Shown: positions 53,222 to 61,557 of the stretch, piece by piece
Position numbering within the stretch: position 1 is the stretch's first letter
How the letters are laid out: every line of letters starts with the position of its first letter
NCBI RefSeq assembly: GCF_035917675.1
Contig: NZ_CP109104.1
Location: 682,001 to 746,000 of the forward strand
Length of the DNA stretch: 64,000 nt
Source: Streptomyces sp. NBC_01775
Lineage (GTDB): Bacteria; Actinomycetota; Actinomycetes; Streptomycetales; Streptomycetaceae
Reading direction: 5' to 3'
Notes under the pieces: model-generated
Seen by the model: only the letters and a program-made list of their open reading frames with translations
Told to the model about the DNA's origin: nothing
Databases searched by the model: none
Translations under genes and position numbers: made by a program

Positions 53222-54955
53222 TCAGAGCTTCTCGAGAGCACGGCTGCCTCCGAGCATGAGAGCGACAGATACACCCACCGCGGTGATCACAGTCATCGCG
53301 AGCGCGATCACCGCGACCTGCGGGTAGCCGCCCGCGTCGTACTGCTCGAAGAGAACGACGGACATCACGTTGGCCTCGGCCGAACGAATCAGCAGCGAGA
53401 CGCCGAACTCGTGGATCAGGAGCACGAACATGATCGCCGCCGAGGAGGCCATCCCGGCACGCGTCAGCGGGAGCACGATCTGGCCGAACGTCCGGAACGG
53501 CCCCGCGCCGCTGACCCGTGACGACTCCACCGTGGTACGGCCCAGCGCCACGAGTCCGGCCAGCTGGTAGCGCACGGCATACGGGATCATGATCGTGACG
53601 TAGGCGATCACCAGGCCCGTTCTCGTGCCGTAGAGCCCCACGGCGGGGTTGGAGTATGCGAAGAGGAACCCGAAGCCGAGCAGCGCGGCGGGCATCGTCA
53701 GCGGCATGTTCGCCGCCACGTCGAGAAGGGCGGGCAGCGGCCGCCAGAGCCGGTCACGGTTGTAAATGCCGAGAGCGATCATCATGCCCAGCGGCAGGAC
53801 GATCACGACGGCCAGCAATGAGGTGCTCAGGCTGGTCACGATCGATTCGGCGAAGACGCGGTCGTTGAACACCTGCGCGAAATTCTGGCCGGTGAGAGAT
53901 CCGATGGAGATCGAGCCGCTCCAGAACGGCGACAGCGCGACGAAGACGAGCGCCACCAGCGGAGCGAGTGCCGAGACCACGCTGAATCCGAGCACGACCG
54001 AGACGGCACCGATGTTGGTCCACCGGCTGGGGGTGGCGGCACTGGCAGTGGCCATCGTCCCGACGAACCGGTTCTGGTTTCCGATCAGGCGTCGCTGGAT
54101 CATGACCATCGCGAGAGCCACAGCGATGAGGGGCGTCCCGAGCGCCGCGACGACGGCGTAGTCGATGGGGTATTGGGCGGACAGTTCGAACATCCGGACC
54201 GTGAGGACGTCGAGCCCTTGGCGTCGTCCGAGAATCAGCGGACCGGTGAACTGGCCGAGTGCGAGCAGGAAGCAGACCGCGCCGGAGTAGACGAACACCG
54301 GCCGGAGCAGGGGCAGCGTGACGGTCAGGAGTACGCGCAACGGTCCGGCCCCGTTGACCCGGGCCGCCGACGCGTAGTCATTGCCGAGGTTGCGCAGCCC
54401 GGCGTAGACGAACAGGTAGACGAACGCCGCCAGATGCACGCCGGTGTAAACGATGATCCAGAAGGTGCTGTACACATTGATCGGTCCGGTGTCGCCGCCG
54501 AAGAACGGTGTGGCCCGGAGCACGGTGTTGATGTAACCGTTCTCGGGCGAGAACAGGAAGATGAACCCGACGACATGCGCCACTCCGGGGATCACCATCG
54601 GCAGCACCGGAAGAAACGCGAGAAACCTGCGGGCCCGCGGCGACATCGCGTGCATGCACAACGCCAGCGACGTGCCGAGAAGCAGAGCAACGAGCAGCGC
54701 GCCGACGCCGAGTGCGAACGTCGTGACGAACACCGAGCCGATGCCCTCGAGTTGAAGCGCTCCGCGGATTCCGGCCGCGCCGTCCGCGTAGGCCCGCCGC
54801 TGCAGGGGGATGACCGGCAGCAGCACGAGGACGCTGGCCAGGAGTGTGAGCAGCAGCCACCAAACCTGATCGCGGAATCGCCGCAGGAACGCGCCCCCGC
54901 GTATCGCCGGCACCCGGCCGCGCACGTCTACTCTGCCGGTGGTCTCGGCGCTCAT
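53222..54955 (-). CDS. ABC importer permease, tandem (two permease domains fused)
   Basis: A 577-residue membrane protein with about twelve helices, formed by two BPD-type permease domains in tandem, as in FbpB-type and phosphonate permeases. Each half has its own EAA loop: DYASAARVNGAGPLRVLLTVTLP in the first and ESSRVSGAGPFRTFGQIVLP in the second. One polypeptide thus makes the whole pore. The ATG shares one base with the ATPase stop (TGATG). The binding-protein gene starts 22 bases after its stop. Confidence 0.92.
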   Translation of the reverse strand: MSAETTGRVDVRGRVPAIRGGAFLRRFRDQVWWLLLTLLASVLVLLPVIPLQRRAYADGAAGIRGALQLEGIGSVFVTTFALGVGALLVALLLGTSLALCMHAMSPRARRFLAFLPVLPMVIPGVAHVVGFIFLFSPENGYINTVLRATPFFGGDTGPINVYSTFWIIVYTGVHLAAFVYLFVYAGLRNLGNDYASAARVNGAGPLRVLLTVTLPLLRPVFVYSGAVCFLLALGQFTGPLILGRRQGLDVLTVRMFELSAQYPIDYAVVAALGTPLIAVALAMVMIQRRLIGNQNRFVGTMATASAATPSRWTNIGAVSVVLGFSVVSALAPLVALVFVALSPFWSGSISIGSLTGQNFAQVFNDRVFAESIVTSLSTSLLAVVIVLPLGMMIALGIYNRDRLWRPLPALLDVAANMPLTMPAALLGFGFLFAYSNPAVGLYGTRTGLVIAYVTIMIPYAVRYQLAGLVALGRTTVESSRVSGAGPFRTFGQIVLPLTRAGMASSAAIMFVLLIHEFGVSLLIRSAEANVMSVVLFEQYDAGGYPQVAVIALAMTVITAVGVSVALMLGGSRALEKL

Positions 54956-56139
54956 CACCGACCCCCCTCGGCCGTCTCGGTCGCGCACCACTCGCGGACG
55001 AGATCGCCGTCTTCGTCGTAACACGTCGTCTTGTCGACCACGATCCCGATGTCGACCTGGTCCCCCGGCCGCACATCGACGAGCCCGGTGTCCAGTCGCG
55101 CGTAGAACATCTGCTCGTCGAGTTCGACGACGCACGTGCTGGTTTCCACCCCCGGAAGCAGTTCGATGACCCGGCCACCGGAGAGCCATGCCGTCCGCGG
55201 TGCCCCGGGGCCTCCGGCGGAGCGAACCGCGAGGTGCTCGTCGCGCATACGCAACACGAATGCGCCGGTCAGGCCCGCCCGCACCACCCCGTCGACGGTC
55301 CGGCCGGCGATTCGGGCGGCGGAGGAATCCACCCGCATCTCGATCCGGTTTCGAGCGCCGAGGAAGTCTGCGACGTACTCCGTGGCAGGGGCGCGGTAGA
55401 CCTCGACCGGGTCACCGATCTGCTCGACCTGCCCTTCCTTCATGACGGCGACCCGCGTCCCCAGGGCGAGCGCCTCCTCCTGGTCGTGGGTGACGTGCAC
55501 GGCGGTGAATCCCAGCTTCCGGTGCAGGACTCTGAGTTGGGCGCGCAGTTCCAGGCGGAGCAGCGCGTCGAGATTGCTGAGGGGCTCGTCGAGGAGCAGC
55601 AACGCGGGACGCGGGGCGAGCGCCCGAGCAAGGGAGACGCGCTGTTGCTGACCACCACTCAGTTCCGGCGGGTAGCGGTCGGCGAGGTGGCCGCACTGGA
55701 CGATGTCCAGCACCTCCTCGATCCGCCCTTCGCGCAGCGCCGCGCCCTGTTTGCGAGAGCGCAACGGATAGGCGACGTTCTTGCGCACTGGCATGTGCGG
55801 CCACAGGGCGTAGTTCTGGAAGACCATGCCGACGTCGCGGTGGTTCGGAGGAGCGAACACACCGCGCTCGGCATCGACCATGCAGGTGTGTCCGAGATCG
55901 ATACGACCGGCGTCGGGACGCTCCAGCCCGACGAGACAGCGCAGCAGGGTGGTCTTGCCGCAACCGCTGGGTCCCAGCAGCACGAGGAACTCTCCCTCCG
56001 CCACCTCCAGGTCGATCTCGCGCAGCACCCGCACCTCGCCGCCACGGCGCCGGAAGGTTTTGGAGAGCCCCCCTACCCGAACGAGCGGCTGGCCCTGGGG
56101 CGAGGTCGACGGTGCCGACTCAGTAGCGAGTAGCGCCAC
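54955..56139 (-). CDS. ABC importer ATPase, FbpC/PotA-type
   Basis: A 394-residue ATPase: Walker A GPSGCGKTTLLRC, Q-loop MVFQNYALWPHM, signature LSGGQQQRVSLARA, Walker B LLLLDEPLSNLDA and VTHDQEEALALG. The C-terminal 130 residues form a TOBE-type regulatory domain (EYVADFLGARNRIEM). GTG at 56139 follows AAGGAGCACACC. First gene of the importer operon; the upstream A/T-rich segment near 56165-56245 should hold its promoter. Confidence 0.93.
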   Translation of the reverse strand: MALLATESAPSTSPQGQPLVRVGGLSKTFRRRGGEVRVLREIDLEVAEGEFLVLLGPSGCGKTTLLRCLVGLERPDAGRIDLGHTCMVDAERGVFAPPNHRDVGMVFQNYALWPHMPVRKNVAYPLRSRKQGAALREGRIEEVLDIVQCGHLADRYPPELSGGQQQRVSLARALAPRPALLLLDEPLSNLDALLRLELRAQLRVLHRKLGFTAVHVTHDQEEALALGTRVAVMKEGQVEQIGDPVEVYRAPATEYVADFLGARNRIEMRVDSSAARIAGRTVDGVVRAGLTGAFVLRMRDEHLAVRSAGGPGAPRTAWLSGGRVIELLPGVETSTCVVELDEQMFYARLDTGLVDVRPGDQVDIGIVVDKTTCYDEDGDLVREWCATETAEGGR

Positions 56140-56824
56140 GGTGTGCTCCTTCCCGAGTGACTGAAATCACGGGCAGGCAATCACATCTTTGACTCCACAG
56201 CAAGAGTCAGGTCTTTTCTCACCTGCTGAAATAGTACAGCTTGTAAAGGTGGGGAGCGATCAGTGATCGCGTCGCTGATACACGTACAGGCGGTGGCCAC
56301 CGAGCTGGGCACTCGACGCCAGCTCGCAGTCCGCCCAGGTCTTTTCCGGCAAAGGAACTTGGACTCCGCCGGCCTGGCGGACGGCGGCGAAGTCGGCCCG
56401 GGACGCTGGCGGCTCGCCCATGAGGCCGGGCGATGCGGCACGCCTGGCACTCCGGGCACCGACTCTGGCACGAGGAGATGATCTGGTCCGGCGAGAGTGC
56501 AACGGGCCACTGACCGGTGTTCGAAGAACTCGACGACCGGCGGGCTGTGGTCTTCCTGCACCCCACCTCACCGGCGTGCTCGGAACAGCCCGCACTCGGC
56601 CGACCGCGGCCGATGGTCGAGTGCATCTTGGCCACAGCCCGCCTGCACAGCGCTGCAACACGAACCGTTCGCAGCCGGTTCTTACGGCGCGTCGGCCACG
56701 TCGCAATGCGCGCCGTCGACGACAAGAACGCATCGTTCCTGAACTCCGCCGGATACGGAGACTTACGTCCCGCCAGGGCGCCTCCCCGGAGTGTCCACAC
56801 CTCAGAGGTCGGCGCAGGCGCGTT
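56140..56824. other. non-coding stretch between importer ATPase and ROK regulator
   Basis: I find no convincing gene in 685 bases. Minus-strand frames have pieces that look protein-like (for example VVEFFEHRSVARC) but break off between frames, so a degraded gene is possible. The part next to the ATPase gene is A/T-rich and includes the words CTTGTAAAGG and CTGAAATCAC, probably promoter sequence. Confidence 0.45.
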
Positions 56825-58042
56825 TCAGCCCACCATCAGTGCGGACGCGCGAGGTGCGAGGAAGTGGTCCATCACCAGTTCGGCAGCGCCCTGCGCGGCC
56901 ACGCGGTCACCCACGGCGGATCCCTGGACCTGGACCCTCCCGCGCGCCGCCACAAGTTCATGGGCGACGAGGCCGGGGATGACGGGGAGGAACGCCGGAC
57001 TGAGCCGGTTCCACAGCGGTCCGCCGATCACCACCCGCGGTACGTCGAGCAGGTTCACCAGTACGCCGAGGCCGACGGCGACCCGGCGTGCCGCGCGATG
57101 AAGGAGGCGGGAGGCCACGGCGTCGCCCGCCGCCGCGAGGTCGCACAGCGCTGAGCACGCGTCGTCCACGGCGACATAGTCGTTCAGGTCCGGCAGCGGC
57201 ATCAGGCCCACCCGGGCCGCCTGGAGAACGAGCGCCTCCGGAACGCAGGCGGCAGCCAGGCCACCGCGTCGGCCGCTCCACTCCAGCTGTTCGGCATCGG
57301 GGTCGACGAGCAGGTCGCCGACCTCGCCCATGTTGTTCGTGGTGCCGCGTACGACCTGGTTGTCCAGCACGACCGAGGCGCCCACGCCGGAGCCCAGGTA
57401 GAGGAAGACGAACGTGTTCGAGGCCTCCGAGGAGCAGCGAAGCTCCGCCGTGGCGGCGGCGGTGACGTCCTTGTCGAGGAGCACGGGCAGTCCGGTCGCT
57501 TCGTGAAGGTCCGCGCCCAGCCGGACGTCACGCCAGTTGGGCAGTTGGGGCGGGTCGAGCAGGACCCCGGCGTCGACGTCGAGCGGTCCCGGAGCCGCGA
57601 TGCCCAGTCCGAGCACCCGGTCCCGGGCGATGTCGGCCTCGGTGATCAGGCTGTGGACGGCGTCGCCGATGAAGGTGGTCACCTCCGACGGGTTCGTGGC
57701 CTGCGGCGTACGTTCCTGGCGTCCCAGCCGGACCTCGCCGGCGAGGTCGAGGAGCACGACGGTCAGCCGTGCGGGGTCGATGTGCACACCGACCGAGTAG
57801 GCCCCGTCGGGCTCGGTGACCAGCGGAATGCTCGGGCGACCACGGGCGCTGCCGCCCGGCGTGCTCTCGCGTATCAGATGCTCGTCGATCAGCCGACGGG
57901 TGATGTTGGAGATGGTCTGAGAGCTGAGACCGGACTCGCGCTGCAGGTCGGCCCGGCTGGCTCCGGGTGACCGGCGGACCAGTTCCAGCACCACCGCCTG
58001 GTTGTAGTCCGCCAGCCGGAGCTGGTTGCTGCCGCGTCGCAT
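56825..58042 (-). CDS. ROK-family transcriptional repressor
   Basis: A 405-residue regulator. The N-terminal winged helix reads NQAVVLELVRRSPGASRADL and GLSSQTISNITRRL; the rest is a ROK domain with GLGIAAPGPLD and DKDVTAAATAEL. The ExGH and CxCGxxGC zinc motif of sugar-kinase-type ROK proteins is missing: the equivalent region reads GEVGDLLVDPD with no cysteine cluster, so kinase activity is unlikely. Divergent from a sugar importer and alpha-mannosidase operon, which it most likely represses until a sugar binds. Start at 58042 chosen for AAGGGGG seven bases upstream; 58048 is too close to it. Confidence 0.88.
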   Translation of the reverse strand: MRRGSNQLRLADYNQAVVLELVRRSPGASRADLQRESGLSSQTISNITRRLIDEHLIRESTPGGSARGRPSIPLVTEPDGAYSVGVHIDPARLTVVLLDLAGEVRLGRQERTPQATNPSEVTTFIGDAVHSLITEADIARDRVLGLGIAAPGPLDVDAGVLLDPPQLPNWRDVRLGADLHEATGLPVLLDKDVTAAATAELRCSSEASNTFVFLYLGSGVGASVVLDNQVVRGTTNNMGEVGDLLVDPDAEQLEWSGRRGGLAAACVPEALVLQAARVGLMPLPDLNDYVAVDDACSALCDLAAAGDAVASRLLHRAARRVAVGLGVLVNLLDVPRVVIGGPLWNRLSPAFLPVIPGLVAHELVAARGRVQVQGSAVGDRVAAQGAAELVMDHFLAPRASALMVG

Positions 58043-58207
58043 GCGCATCCCCCTTGAGCCCGCCGAACGTTGTGTCTGCCGAAGTCTGCCCAAGACCAGC
58101 GATCGCCGGGGGCCGCGCAGCACTTAGTCCACCAGATCGATGATTGATGCCCGACTCAGCGGGCTCAACTGAGCGTGACAGGCCCCTACGAGCCTGTGCG
58201 TGAACCC

Positions 58208-58267
58208 TTGACGAGGCACAACTCGGTACTTACGATCACTGAACTTTATCCGATCCGCTTGATAAAA
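58208..58267 (+). promoter_or_regulatory. promoter and operator of the sugar importer operon
   Basis: TTGACG (58208-58213), 17 bases, TACGAT (58231-58236) is a good housekeeping-type promoter 70 bases before the binding-protein gene. Just downstream, CTTTATC (58244-58250) and GATAAAAG (58261-58268) form an inverted repeat with a ten-base spacer, located at and after the expected start of transcription. ROK and other sugar repressors bind such A/T-armed repeats; binding here is inferred. Confidence 0.65.
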
Positions 58268-58303
58268 GCACGAGGGCGGACCACAGTCGGGAGAGGTGAA
58301 GCG

Positions 58304-59647
58304 ATGAGCCGCAAACGTGTCCTTGCATCTGCCGCCGCCGCGGTGCTGCTCGTAGGGGCACTCACGGCCTGCTCGGACTCCGGCTCCGGCGAGGACGGCC
58401 CGGTGACCATCAAGCTGCTGGAGTACCAGGAGGCCCGCGCCGACGTCGTCAAGGCGCTCATACCGGAGTTCGAGAGGGCGATGGCCAAGCGGGGGAAAGA
58501 GGTCAAGGTCGAGCTGGTCGCCGACACCCTGACCGACGACCAGTTCCGCACGAAGATCACACAGCAGCTCCACTCCGGCACCGCGCCGGACGTCATCGAC
58601 ATGGGCGGCAGCAACGTGACCGGCCTGGCCGGCGCGGGTTATCTGCTGAAGCTCGACAAGTACCTGGACAAGTGGGACGGCTGGGACCAGTACTACGGGT
58701 CGGTGAAGGACGGCGCACGGCAGCCCGACGGCGGTTACTACTCCCTCCCGCACGAGGCGAGCCTGCAGAGCCTCTTCTACCGGAAGGACGTGCTGGAGCG
58801 CCTGGGCGTCGACACCTCGCAGCCGCGCACCTGGGACGAGCTGATCGGCAGGATGAAGCAGGTCAAGGCCAAGACCGGCGAGGCCCCCATGGTCCTCCCC
58901 GCGGGAACCGCGTGGGGTGCCGGATCGTGGACGGAGGGCCTGCTCCCCCTCGTCGCCAACACCGGCAGCCCTCTCTTCGACCGCGAGTCCCGGAAGTGGA
59001 CGCTCAAGAGCAAGGGGCTGTCGGCCACCTTCGACCTCTACGAGGACCTCGTCAAGGAGGACCTGCTCCCGGTCCGGGACCTGCAGAACCCGAACCCGTG
59101 GGAACCGACGAAGTACAAGAAGTTCCCCGATGGCAAGATCGTGGTGGCCGCCCAGGGCAGTTGGGGATGGAAGTACGACTGGGGACCCGAGGGCGCGGCG
59201 CCGATCAAGAACGTGCGCGAGAAGGTCGGCACCTGGGACTACCCGGCCCTGGTACCGGGCACCGAGCCGCACTCGATCAGCGGTGGCGGCTACGTCTTCA
59301 GCGTCAACGCGAAATCCGAGCACCCCGATGCCGCGGCCGAGCTCGTGAAGTGGCTGAGTTCCGGTAAGCCCCTGGCGAAGCAGCTCACCGCGGTCGGGGC
59401 GCTCGCGCCGCGCAAGGACCTCTCCGGCACCGCGCCGTACAAGGACGAGCCGACGCTGCGCGAAGCGGAGCGCAAGCTGACGACCAGCGTCCAGCCCACG
59501 CTGGGGGACGGTGAGGACCAGGTGTCCCAGGCCGTCCAGGGGGCGACGGCGAAGATCGTGACCGGCGACGCGGACGGCAGCCAGGCAGCCGCCGACTTCG
59601 CGGAAGAGGCCGAGGAACTGCTCGGCCGCCCCCGGGTGGCGAGGTGA
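58304..59647 (+). CDS. sugar ABC importer substrate-binding lipoprotein (family 1)
   Basis: A 447-residue exported lipoprotein with signal peptide and lipobox GALTACS. The mature protein has the extracellular solute-binding family 1 fold: QLHSGTAPDVIDMGGSN, YYSLPHEASLQSLFYRKDVL, PRTWDELIGRMK and GGYVFSVNAKSEHPDAAAELVKWL. GGGAGAGGTGAAGCG precedes the ATG. First gene of an operon with two permeases and alpha-mannosidase, so mannosides or mannose-containing oligosaccharides are the likely ligands. Like many Streptomyces sugar systems, no ATPase is encoded here; the shared MsiK-type ATPase would be used. Confidence 0.92.
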   Translation: MSRKRVLASAAAAVLLVGALTACSDSGSGEDGPVTIKLLEYQEARADVVKALIPEFERAMAKRGKEVKVELVADTLTDDQFRTKITQQLHSGTAPDVIDMGGSNVTGLAGAGYLLKLDKYLDKWDGWDQYYGSVKDGARQPDGGYYSLPHEASLQSLFYRKDVLERLGVDTSQPRTWDELIGRMKQVKAKTGEAPMVLPAGTAWGAGSWTEGLLPLVANTGSPLFDRESRKWTLKSKGLSATFDLYEDLVKEDLLPVRDLQNPNPWEPTKYKKFPDGKIVVAAQGSWGWKYDWGPEGAAPIKNVREKVGTWDYPALVPGTEPHSISGGGYVFSVNAKSEHPDAAAELVKWLSSGKPLAKQLTAVGALAPRKDLSGTAPYKDEPTLREAERKLTTSVQPTLGDGEDQVSQAVQGATAKIVTGDADGSQAAADFAEEAEELLGRPRVAR

Positions 59648-60564
59648 CTGTGACCACCACCGTCAAGACCCCCGCCGGCCCGCGGAACCGACGGTGGCGG
59701 GAGCGCGGCGCGCTGTCGCTGCTGCTCGGCCCTTCGGTCCTCCTGATAGTGGTCTTCGTGATCGCCCCTGCCTGCTACGGCATCTATCTCGGCCTCACCG
59801 ACACACAGTTGACCGGCTGGGCGGCGCGCGACCCGCAGTTCGTCGGGCTGGAGAACTTCCGGCATCTGCTCGGATCCGAGGACTTCCTCGCGTCGCTGGG
59901 ACGCACGGGCGAGTTCGTGTTCTGGTCGGCGATCGTCGGGCAGACGGTGCTCGGCATGTTCGCCGCACTCCTGCTGCGCGCGAAGTGGCTGCGCGGCAAG
60001 GGCCTGTTCGGTGCGCTGGTGCTGCTGCCGATGGTTGTGCCCGAGGTCGTCGCGTCGCTGACCTGGGCGAGTGTGCTCTCCTCCGACGAGGACGGCACCT
60101 TCAACCGGCTGCTGGGGCTGTTCGGCTCCGGCGCTGCGGCTCCGCTGCAGGACTCACCGATGCTGTCGGTGATCATCATCAACGTCTGGCGGGGCATCGC
60201 ACTCGCCATGATCATGTTCCAGGCCGCGCTGGAGGACGTCCCCGACGAGCTGATCGAAGCGTCGCGGATGGACGGCGCGAGCGCGCTCCAGGTGTTCCGG
60301 TACGTCACCCTGCCGCTGATCCGCGGCCCGGTCTTCCTCTACCTCCTGCTCACCACCATCACGACGGTCGGGGTGTTCGGCCTGGTCTACTTCCTGACCC
60401 AGGGCGGCCCCGGACAGGACACGGAGCTGTCCTCCATCTACATCTTCCAACGCGCGTTCAAGTACTCCCAGATCGGCCTGGGCAGCGCCGTGTCGGTGGT
60501 TCTGCTCGTCCTCCTGATGATCCTGGGCCTGACGTACGCCCGGCTGGCGAAGGTGAAGGTCTGA
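59644..60564 (+). CDS. sugar ABC importer permease, MalF/UgpA-type
   Basis: A 306-residue permease with six predicted helices; the coupling loop DELIEASRMDGASALQVFRYVTLP is the EAA motif of the carbohydrate-uptake family. The GTG start overlaps the binding-protein stop by four bases (GTGA), and its stop shares one base with the next permease. Confidence 0.93.
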   Translation: MTVTTTVKTPAGPRNRRWRERGALSLLLGPSVLLIVVFVIAPACYGIYLGLTDTQLTGWAARDPQFVGLENFRHLLGSEDFLASLGRTGEFVFWSAIVGQTVLGMFAALLLRAKWLRGKGLFGALVLLPMVVPEVVASLTWASVLSSDEDGTFNRLLGLFGSGAAAPLQDSPMLSVIIINVWRGIALAMIMFQAALEDVPDELIEASRMDGASALQVFRYVTLPLIRGPVFLYLLLTTITTVGVFGLVYFLTQGGPGQDTELSSIYIFQRAFKYSQIGLGSAVSVVLLVLLMILGLTYARLAKVKV

Positions 60565-61454
60565 TGACGACGACGACAACGGCGCCGGCCGAGCCCCGGA
60601 CACCCGCCGCACTCCCCGGCCCGCGTCCTCGCACGCCGGGGTGGAAGCGCCTCCAACGAGCGGTGCAGTACGCCCTGATGGTGCTGCTGGCACTGTTCTG
60701 CGTCGTACCGTTCGCCTGGGTCGTGTTCACGGCCGTGGACGCCGACGGCGGACCCACGATCGGCCTCCCGGCGTTCACCCTGGACAACTTCGTACGGTTC
60801 TTCACCGACGGCGGCACCCCCCGGCTGCTCCTGAACAGCGTCATCGTGTCGTTCTCGGCGACCGCGCTGAACCTGGCCTGCGGCGTCTTCGGCGCCTACG
60901 GGCTGTCCCGGTACCGGTTCAGGGGACGTACGACCTTCATGTTCGCCATCTTGCTGATCCGGGTGATCCCGCCGCCGGCGACGATCGTGGCCCTGTACCT
61001 GCTGATGGTGAAGATGCACCTGGACGACAGCTACATCGGCCTGATCCTGGTCGAGGCCGCGGCGGCGCTGCCGATCACGCTGTGGCTGCTGAAGGGCACC
61101 ATCGACGCCGTCCCGTACGAGCTGGAGGAGGCGGCCTGGCTCGACGGGAACTCCCGGTTCGGTGCGATCCGCCGGATCGTCCTGCCCTTGGTCGGACCCG
61201 GTCTCGGTGCGGCGGCGATGCTGTCGTTCATGGCGGTATGGGGGGACTTCCTCACCCCGCTGGTGCTGCTGCAGTCACCGGACCTCTACCCGCTCTCGAT
61301 CGGCCTGTTCCGCTCGTTCACCGCCTTCAACCAGGTCGACTGGGGGGTGCTCGCCGCGAGCGCCGTCGTCTACATGGCGCCACCGGCCGTGCTCTACCTC
61401 TTCCTGCGCCGGCACCTGATGCGTTCGAGCCTCGGCGGCGCCCTCAAGGGCTGA
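60564..61454 (+). CDS. sugar ABC importer permease, MalG/UgpE-type
   Basis: A 296-residue permease, six helices, with EAA-type loop YELEEAAWLDGNSRFGAIRRIVLP. Partner of the preceding permease; ATG shares one base with that gene's stop (TGATG). The threonine-rich N-terminus (MTTTTTAPAEP) is cytosolic. Confidence 0.93.
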   Translation: MTTTTTAPAEPRTPAALPGPRPRTPGWKRLQRAVQYALMVLLALFCVVPFAWVVFTAVDADGGPTIGLPAFTLDNFVRFFTDGGTPRLLLNSVIVSFSATALNLACGVFGAYGLSRYRFRGRTTFMFAILLIRVIPPPATIVALYLLMVKMHLDDSYIGLILVEAAAALPITLWLLKGTIDAVPYELEEAAWLDGNSRFGAIRRIVLPLVGPGLGAAAMLSFMAVWGDFLTPLVLLQSPDLYPLSIGLFRSFTAFNQVDWGVLAASAVVYMAPPAVLYLFLRRHLMRSSLGGALKG

Positions 61455-61557
61455 CGCGCCTGTCCAACTGTCCCGACGCACCACCGCCCCGCCATCGGCG
61501 ACGAGCCGACGTGTCCTGCCCGGAACCACCCAGCGACAAGTACGAGGAGACGCTCTC

